Below, piece after piece: positions 58,254 through 64,000 of a DNA stretch of 64,000 bases. The position numbers were made by a program, and so were the translations under genes. Each line of letters opens with the position of its first letter. Within the stretch, counting starts at the first letter, position 1. The stretch comes from Cladocopium goreaui. Its lineage: Eukaryota; Sar; Dinophyceae; Suessiales; Symbiodiniaceae. The notes under the pieces are model-generated. The model did not search any database. It saw only the letters and a list, made by a program, of their open reading frames with translations, and was not told the DNA's origin. The stretch is from positions 214,092 through 278,091 of the forward strand of contig CAMXCT020000264.1 of the NCBI GenBank assembly GCA_947184155.2, read 5' to 3'.

Positions 58254-61245
58254 ACCACCCAGGCACGAGACCAAAGGAGAGCATTGGCGTAGAATCGGTG
58301 AAAAGTGTAATCCAAGCTTCAAAAACAGACTCACTGTCATCGCCCCTGTCAGCACCCAGAATGCTTCACAGAAGCGACGGTTTGGGCTCCTTAAGGACTC
58401 AGCAGTTGATCTGCAGACTCAACAGGTGTCATACACTTATTCTGAAGAGACCTACCCATGGATACTCTTCCTTGAACCAATACCTGTAAAAGACACACTA
58501 GATATCTTTTTGACTCATTTCAGTCATTTTGAAGCAGTGAATAGTGCGAAAGGAGATTTCTGCAAGCAAAACGTCCTTAGGTTTGAGCAAGTCTCCAAAT
58601 TTACCAGAATTATAATGTTTGAAATACCGACAGGAAGGCAATGTCAAATCAATCGAGTTGACGGCCTCGAAAGCTCATTATACCTCACCAAAGTCGACGC
58701 TCTACAAATTTATCCTTTCAAAGCTTGTTATCTAGTCATGCTCGTGCCTCCCTACTTTGACTTCAGTGCCATGATCACGGCTGATACTAAAGTTGAAGCC
58801 ATTGCTGCATGGAAATTTAATACATTCGACAACAGCGGTACCAATAGGAAAACTACTGCGGTACTTTCTCCAAACTCCACACAGAACCAGCCGGTCACGA
58901 AGGACAGACTTACTGACCATGGTGCCAAACTGCCTAGGACCCCGTCTACCCCCCCCGGCAGTAAGAAAGCAATAGATCAGTTTCCGGCTTACGCAGCGGT
59001 AGGCACCACCCCCCCGCCAACACCGCCTTCCCAACAGATCAACCCTTATCAAAACAGTCCCCCCCTTGCTGATGCAGTCGCTGGGGCAAGCGTCCATGAC
59101 ACTGCGAAGCCAAATACAGAGCGGTCAAGCAGTCAAGGTGAACCCAAAGGTGCTCAGCGTGCTTGTAAAGGTCCAGAAGGGCAATTAACGCCGAGGGATG
59201 CACACACTGACCCCCCTACTGTCAGCCCAACCATCCCATGGACCAACCTTCCTGCTAGTCACCCAGCTGGCACCAGTGAGCAACCAATTATTGATATGGT
59301 TGTTGATCAAGACCATCACCGAAATGATGTACGCAAAATAGAGGAGGAAGATAAAGAGATGCTACCTCCCCAACCTACACTTCTCTCCACCCCTCTCAAG
59401 AAACCCCCTACATGTGAAAGAGAAGCTCTCAGCAGTCGAAAAACTAGCCTACAAGAGATCAAACCCACTGGTGGAGAGGTGAAAGGTGGTATTGCAAGTA
59501 AAGTCAGACTGTCTAATGAACTCTCTGACCCTGTTATCACTCCTTCCTCCCCACCCGGTGTCTCCCCTCCCTCACAAACTGACAATGCCAAACTGGAGAG
59601 CAGTGACCCCATTGTACATACACTTCCAAGTCAGTCCCAGCCTCCAGATGCTGCCTCTGAGGCCCCTATAGAAAATGTTACTGTACCAGAAGAACAGTCA
59701 TTGTTGCCTGATGACGCTGTTGTCGTAGAAGTTGGTAAAGACCCCCCTGGCATTGCAACCCCCACAAAGACCAAGCCGGCCCAGGCTTCTTCCTCACATC
59801 AAGGAGATGCTGTGCCCCTCATCCAGGCTGCCCTTCAACGAAGCTCTGTTCTCCCGGCTAACGACAAAACGCGTGTGTGCATTGATATCACTGGGGAAGA
59901 TGACCATACTCAGCAAATTGACCTCACCCAGCCATCCTTTGAACGTGAGACCCAAAGTCAGTCCCAACAAGGTCGGTTTGCCTCTCTCTCTCCCTTTGCT
60001 GAATCTAGCCGCAAATGGTTCCCGACCCTTGATGACACCGTTATCGCTGCCTTAGCTCACAAAGCCCAAGACATTGCGATCCACTGTAGCCACATTTCTA
60101 GCATGAATACTGCATTGTACCTCCTTTCAAGAGGGCCTTGGATCCCAACACATGTCAGCATACATGTTCGACAAGCAGCCCTTGCAGCAGTAGGTGTAGG
60201 GTGGAGCTGGGTTCATCAAGTGCCCACTGTCTTTCCCTTTACATGTTTCGACGCCTGCCTTTCCCTAGCAACGCTTAGCACCATTCCCCCCAACAGCACT
60301 ACCCAAAATGACGCTGTGTATGAACTATATTCAATTATATGCGCTAACCTTAGTCAGAGTACTCGTAGCTTCCTCTTCTCAAGATTTGTGCTGCAATGTC
60401 AGGCGTGTTTACGGTCTAGCACACTACCAATTGACACCTTCACTGCGACAATCAAGCCTAATACAGGCATAGATGAACTTTGTGACTTGTTAGCTCCAAT
60501 CTGGAATGCTGAGGAATTGACAGAGTGTCAAGCTTGTTCATGTCTAGACACTGCCCAAGCCAAGTGGAAGTGCGGTAAATTCGGCCCTTTGATCATTGTT
60601 CGAATCAAAGTACCTCCAGGATGCTCCTATCCGAAGCTTGAGGAAGAACGACTCCCACTCGGGCACAAATTTATGTTCCAAGAAAGGGAGTATGAAATCC
60701 AGTGTCTCATAGCCACCACTAGGCTTGACCATGACAGCCAGCTCATAGTCCTGCATACTAGCCAGCCTGGAATGATAAGTATTTACGACCATAACAATGG
60801 CATACGAGCTGCGGACTACAAGCACGTCAGCGGGAAGCTCCTCATCAGTGGGCTGGTCATATTGCCAGTCAAATCGCCCAAAGCAATTTTAATGACAAAA
60901 CAACTTTCTGAAGCAGCAGGAGGTGGAGAAGTTGCGCAATATCGCAGAAGACAATTAAAGGTTGTCAAAGGCTTTCTCAAATCACCTCGCAAGCAGAAAA
61001 GAACACGAAACTCGCAGCTTTCTCACCCTTCATGCAAGCACAATGCTAAAACCAAGTCGAACAAGAAGAAGGCGAAAGCAACCAGACATGGCCCCCCAAA
61101 GATGGTAAGAATAAGGATATGGTTGAAGAGATTGACCCTGAAGGATTACCTAGGATTATCGCACACGGAACGCTTGCTGGCATTGGTGTTATCTCGATGT
61201 TTGATGGAGTCGGATCTGTCTATCACATCATCAAGAGAAACCTAG
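58175..61245 (+). CDS. Large Pro/Ser-rich protein with RRM-like start and ubiquitin-protease-like C-terminal domain
   Basis: The frame is open from 58018 (a TTG) to 61245; the useful part seems to begin near 58175. Residues here are counted from 58018. The first 280 include a repeated beta-alpha pattern (PWILFLEPIPVKDTLDIF, FTRIIMFEIPTGRQCQI). Then 380 residues of Pro/Ser/Thr/Gln-rich linker. From about 685 a domain resembles C19 ubiquitin proteases: a degenerate Cys-box-like C...SMNTALYLL, a pair of CQAC zinc-binding-like motifs near 793 and 837, and KFGPLIIVRIKV. The expected His-box is degenerate, so it may not be an active peptidase. A Lys/Arg-rich tail follows. It overlaps the methyltransferase frame by about 126 bases in another phase. 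Confidence 0.55.
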
Positions 61246-63704
61246 GTAAACCCCCTACCATTTTCATCGCTGCAGAAATTGATCCTGTATTACGTCGGCT
61301 TGTTGCTGCGGAAATAGGGCTACGTGAAGACCAACAGTGGGGATATACGATTGAAGGGGTTGCTACCATCTACGTTAAAGATGTCTGGGATTTAATTGCT
61401 CGTGACTCTCTGATCCTTCGTCAAGCCAAGGCAATGCACCCCTCAATCAAATGGATTGTTGTTGCAGGATCTCCCTGTCAAGATCTTACTTATGCAGGGG
61501 ATTTAAATGGACTGCTTGGGCTGACAGGTCGGCGAAGTATGCTCTTCTTCATAGTGTACCTTGTTATTCTGCATCTTCAGAAGCTCTTTGGAACTGAATC
61601 GATCCGATACTTGACAGAGAATGCTGGAAGCATGCAACTCGTACAAACTGACCGCAAACCTAAAGGTATACAGCGCCTTGAGCAGTCTGAACATTTCCAA
61701 ATGTTTCTATACTGTCTTGGACTCCCTACCAAGCAACCAACCAACCGGTGGGTCTGGGACACGAGTCCCTATTATGGCATTCAGCGAAAAAGGGTATTTC
61801 TACGGAGTCACATGGACACAGAGGAGCTAGCCATTGTTCCACTTACATTTCACGATGAGTGGGGCCCATTAGTTACCTTGAATGGTGAAAACTTACCACT
61901 GGCTCCATTACTCCGAACAAGAGGGCTGTCAAACAGTGGAATCCTGAAGCTCTCCTGGACAGGCTACCAGCCCAGTGCACTTCTATGGGATTATTCCTTT
62001 TTTGGTGGGAGAAAATCTTTCATGTTGTTAACTCAAATTGCTGAGGGAGCTAGGGTCCCAAACCTGCCATGGGCAAGTTTCATCCCTGCTCATTTTCTTC
62101 CTATATGGAAAAGTTTCCTTATCACTCTTCAAACGGACAGAGCGACCGCATCCAAAAAAGACGAACTCATCGAACAACTTTTGCCTATCTTTCATAACCC
62201 AAATATTGTACTGCCAATGAGAATTCTGACGGTCCAAGAAGTACGCAAATTAGCAGGACTTGAGAATATCTTAACGACAGAAAGACATGGGCCTTCCCTT
62301 CTCACGGATAAAGTGATTCGAGACTTTTGTGGAAATAGCTTTCATCCATCCCTCATCAGTGCGGCCCTCGGCACCGATGATCAATTACAACAGTGGGTTG
62401 AGGGAAATAATGATGCGCAGCCGGACCACAAGGATCTGCCTAGCATCCAAGAAGTTTATTCCAAATACCAAGACTTGCTGAATTTGGTTCTAGAACAAGC
62501 AGCCGCTCGAGGAGTTCAACTCAGAGATGATAAAGTGGATTTTGAAGCAAGATGGCGGCACTACTCCCTTAATGATAACGTCGAATCAGTTTGCCCCCCA
62601 GTAGTACACCAGCCGACAGTCTTTGCCTTTCTACAAGGATCCAACCCACCTAAGTATCATGGAGCTCACAGTGAGGATAAACCCCCCTTCGGGGATAAAG
62701 AGTTGAGCAGTATTATGACCCAAACTCGGATTGATTGGGTGCTAGAGTCCTCCAACACATATGAAAATGTTACCCTATCAGCGCACATGCTGTACTTGGC
62801 TGTTAAAAATGGTCTTGGATTTCATTCCGAAGCTCAAGAGATCAAAGCAAAGCATATTGAACTGTTGAAAGAATATACTGGTGCTGAACAACTTACTGCT
62901 ATCAAACAATTATTTGTCGTTTTCCAGATTGCAACGCTCAGTGTAAAGCACCAATTTCCCTACGGTTTTATCATTTGGGCACCAAAAATAATGCAACCTA
63001 CCCTTATCTATGTTGGGGTACAACGACCTTGCTTGCTATTCCTGTTGCTTTCTCATGAGCCTGATCAACCGTTTCGCTTTGGAACTGTCGCATTTGACTA
63101 TCGACAAAGTAAAGACCTTCTCATTCATGCCAGTATGCCAAAGATTTTTGCTGATGTGGTGCAAGTTTCTTATCATACATTTGCGACCTACCCGATAACT
63201 GCTCGCATTGATAACGGGCAACACTATATACATCTTAGTGAATTTGCGGCGTTACAGTGCCCTTTCTGTGCCTTGTGTTATCTGCACACACTTGGTGCCC
63301 CACAGTGTTTTATGCACAACGCCTCGACAGCTAGCACTGTCATCCATCTCCTCGGTGGTCTGGATGGCACAGGAGGCTTAAGTATTATAGGTGTATTAGC
63401 ACGAGATGTTAGTGGTGCCACTCCACAATGGATCGCCATACATGTGGTTGACAATCACCAAGTTCAAGCTCTTTCAGACTCTAAGTCCTTTGTTGCATAC
63501 AAAGTTGCCACTCCTGTAGTATGGTCACCAATGTGGTATACGCAGTCATCGTCCATGCGACGAATGCCCAGGCAAATTGGAACTCAGCTCATACAATCGC
63601 ATACACTGGACCCATCGGGAGAATATCTTATTTTTGCAAGTACGGAGGAGTGGAGCAGGCTGCTCTTCGCACTGGGAGAAGCCCCAACGGAGGGAGTCAA
63701 TTAA
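61119..63704 (+). CDS. Cytosine-5 DNA methyltransferase with long C-terminal extension
   Basis: ATG at 61119, 861 residues. Motifs in order: I ISMFDGVGS 25-33 (SAM binding), a following Glu-Ile-Asp, IV GSPCQDL 117-123 with catalytic Cys120, VI ENA at 167-169 (usually ENV), VIII QRKRVF 222-227, and a CGNSFHPSLIS motif X near 406-416. The short target-recognition region and GLTGRRSMLFF after motif IV recall DNMT3. Residues 450-861 are an extension I do not recognise, with a CPFCALC cluster. It follows the Pro-rich protein with an overlap, as expected for one multi-frame element. Published work describes Symbiodinium retrotransposons that carry cytosine methyltransferases; this fits, though no reverse transcriptase is visible inside the window. 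All core catalytic residues look intact. Confidence 0.85.
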   Translation: MVEEIDPEGLPRIIAHGTLAGIGVISMFDGVGSVYHIIKRNLGKPPTIFIAAEIDPVLRRLVAAEIGLREDQQWGYTIEGVATIYVKDVWDLIARDSLILRQAKAMHPSIKWIVVAGSPCQDLTYAGDLNGLLGLTGRRSMLFFIVYLVILHLQKLFGTESIRYLTENAGSMQLVQTDRKPKGIQRLEQSEHFQMFLYCLGLPTKQPTNRWVWDTSPYYGIQRKRVFLRSHMDTEELAIVPLTFHDEWGPLVTLNGENLPLAPLLRTRGLSNSGILKLSWTGYQPSALLWDYSFFGGRKSFMLLTQIAEGARVPNLPWASFIPAHFLPIWKSFLITLQTDRATASKKDELIEQLLPIFHNPNIVLPMRILTVQEVRKLAGLENILTTERHGPSLLTDKVIRDFCGNSFHPSLISAALGTDDQLQQWVEGNNDAQPDHKDLPSIQEVYSKYQDLLNLVLEQAAARGVQLRDDKVDFEARWRHYSLNDNVESVCPPVVHQPTVFAFLQGSNPPKYHGAHSEDKPPFGDKELSSIMTQTRIDWVLESSNTYENVTLSAHMLYLAVKNGLGFHSEAQEIKAKHIELLKEYTGAEQLTAIKQLFVVFQIATLSVKHQFPYGFIIWAPKIMQPTLIYVGVQRPCLLFLLLSHEPDQPFRFGTVAFDYRQSKDLLIHASMPKIFADVVQVSYHTFATYPITARIDNGQHYIHLSEFAALQCPFCALCYLHTLGAPQCFMHNASTASTVIHLLGGLDGTGGLSIIGVLARDVSGATPQWIAIHVVDNHQVQALSDSKSFVAYKVATPVVWSPMWYTQSSSMRRMPRQIGTQLIQSHTLDPSGEYLIFASTEEWSRLLFALGEAPTEGVN

Positions 63705-64000
63705 TTTTTTCTACTCGGAACGATGATGATTCTGCGGAACCTGCCTGCTCCTCTGCTCCGTACTTTGCTCAAGATGCTCACGCGATGTGTCAAAACGACT
63801 TACCTATTTGAAACAGGAACTCAATGTCCGCCATACTTATCAAAGATACGTGACCTATCAATATTGCCCAATATACTCCATGTCCGAACACCATGGTGGA
63901 AGCTAAACTTGCAACACGTTGCTGCACTTTTCCATCAGAGTGTTGATGATTTCTATCAGCAACTTATGTGTGACTCTCGAACATTACCTTCTCTTGCAGT
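63705..64000 (+). CDS. Frame continuing past the methyltransferase stop to the window edge
   Basis: Immediately after the TAA at 63702-63704 the same frame is open for 98 codons to the edge of the window, with ordinary composition (YLFETGTQCPPYLSKIRDL, TPWWKLNLQHVAALFHQS). So a single stop codon may split a longer protein, by mutation or as a read-through site. There is no family match, and the downstream part is out of view; in a retrotransposon this is where reverse transcriptase could follow. Confidence 0.45.

Overview
The window looks like nuclear DNA of a dinoflagellate, most likely from a Symbiodiniaceae-like genome. This is an inference. It rests on very long intronless reading frames embedded in mobile DNA, a cytosine-5 DNA methyltransferase sitting inside a mobile-element-like gene cluster (retrotransposon-borne methyltransferases have been reported from Symbiodinium), CAG|GC and CAG|GT exon-like borders, and base composition near one half GC. 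No ordinary housekeeping gene, rRNA or tRNA was recognised. Essentially everything that can be explained is repeat, transposon or virus-like.

Region 1 (about 0.9-42 kb, minus strand) is a head-to-tail array of three copies of an unrecognised multi-gene unit. In transcription order a unit is ORF1 (Pro/Gln-rich with a C-terminal coiled coil), ORF2 (about 2,200 residues: glycosyltransferase-like DxD segment, alpha/beta-hydrolase-like segment, C-terminal UPF1-like superfamily 1 helicase), ORF3 (about 520 residues, unknown), ORF4 (about 135 residues, helical) and ORF5 (basic, Pro-rich, WW-like tail). Unit A covers about 0.88-13.1 kb and unit B about 13.7-25.7 kb. They are close relatives with mainly silent differences in ORF2, but each carries different lesions. 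Unit C (about 26.4-42 kb) is much more divergent and is broken by a 9.86 kb LTR element. A 0.55 kb repeat (R1) sits at the broken edge of units A/B and of unit C.

Region 2 (31.80-41.66 kb) is that LTR element, lying on the minus strand, with 1.55 kb near-identical LTRs, a 5-bp target duplication, a primer-binding site, a polypurine tract and three small ORFs but no polymerase.

Region 3 (43.48-44.24 kb) is an odd array: eight copies of a short hairpin-forming motif separated by pyrimidine-rich spacers. Most copies are bordered like 24-base micro-exons.

Region 4 (44.27-56.85 kb) has two 5.1-5.3 kb copies of a terminal-inverted-repeat element. It encodes a J-domain / HUH endonuclease / superfamily 3 helicase Rep protein, with iteron-like repeats and an AT-rich hairpin carrying a CRESS-like TAGTATTA motif upstream of the gene. 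Copy 1 Rep is intact; copy 2 is broken by a 191-bp tandem duplication. Between them lies a decayed DDE transposase containing a palindromic MITE-like insert.

Region 5 (56.9-64 kb, plus strand) is a cluster of large frames: an unknown N-terminal protein with two frame breaks, a Pro-rich protein ending in a ubiquitin-protease-like domain, then the cytosine methyltransferase. It continues past the right edge.
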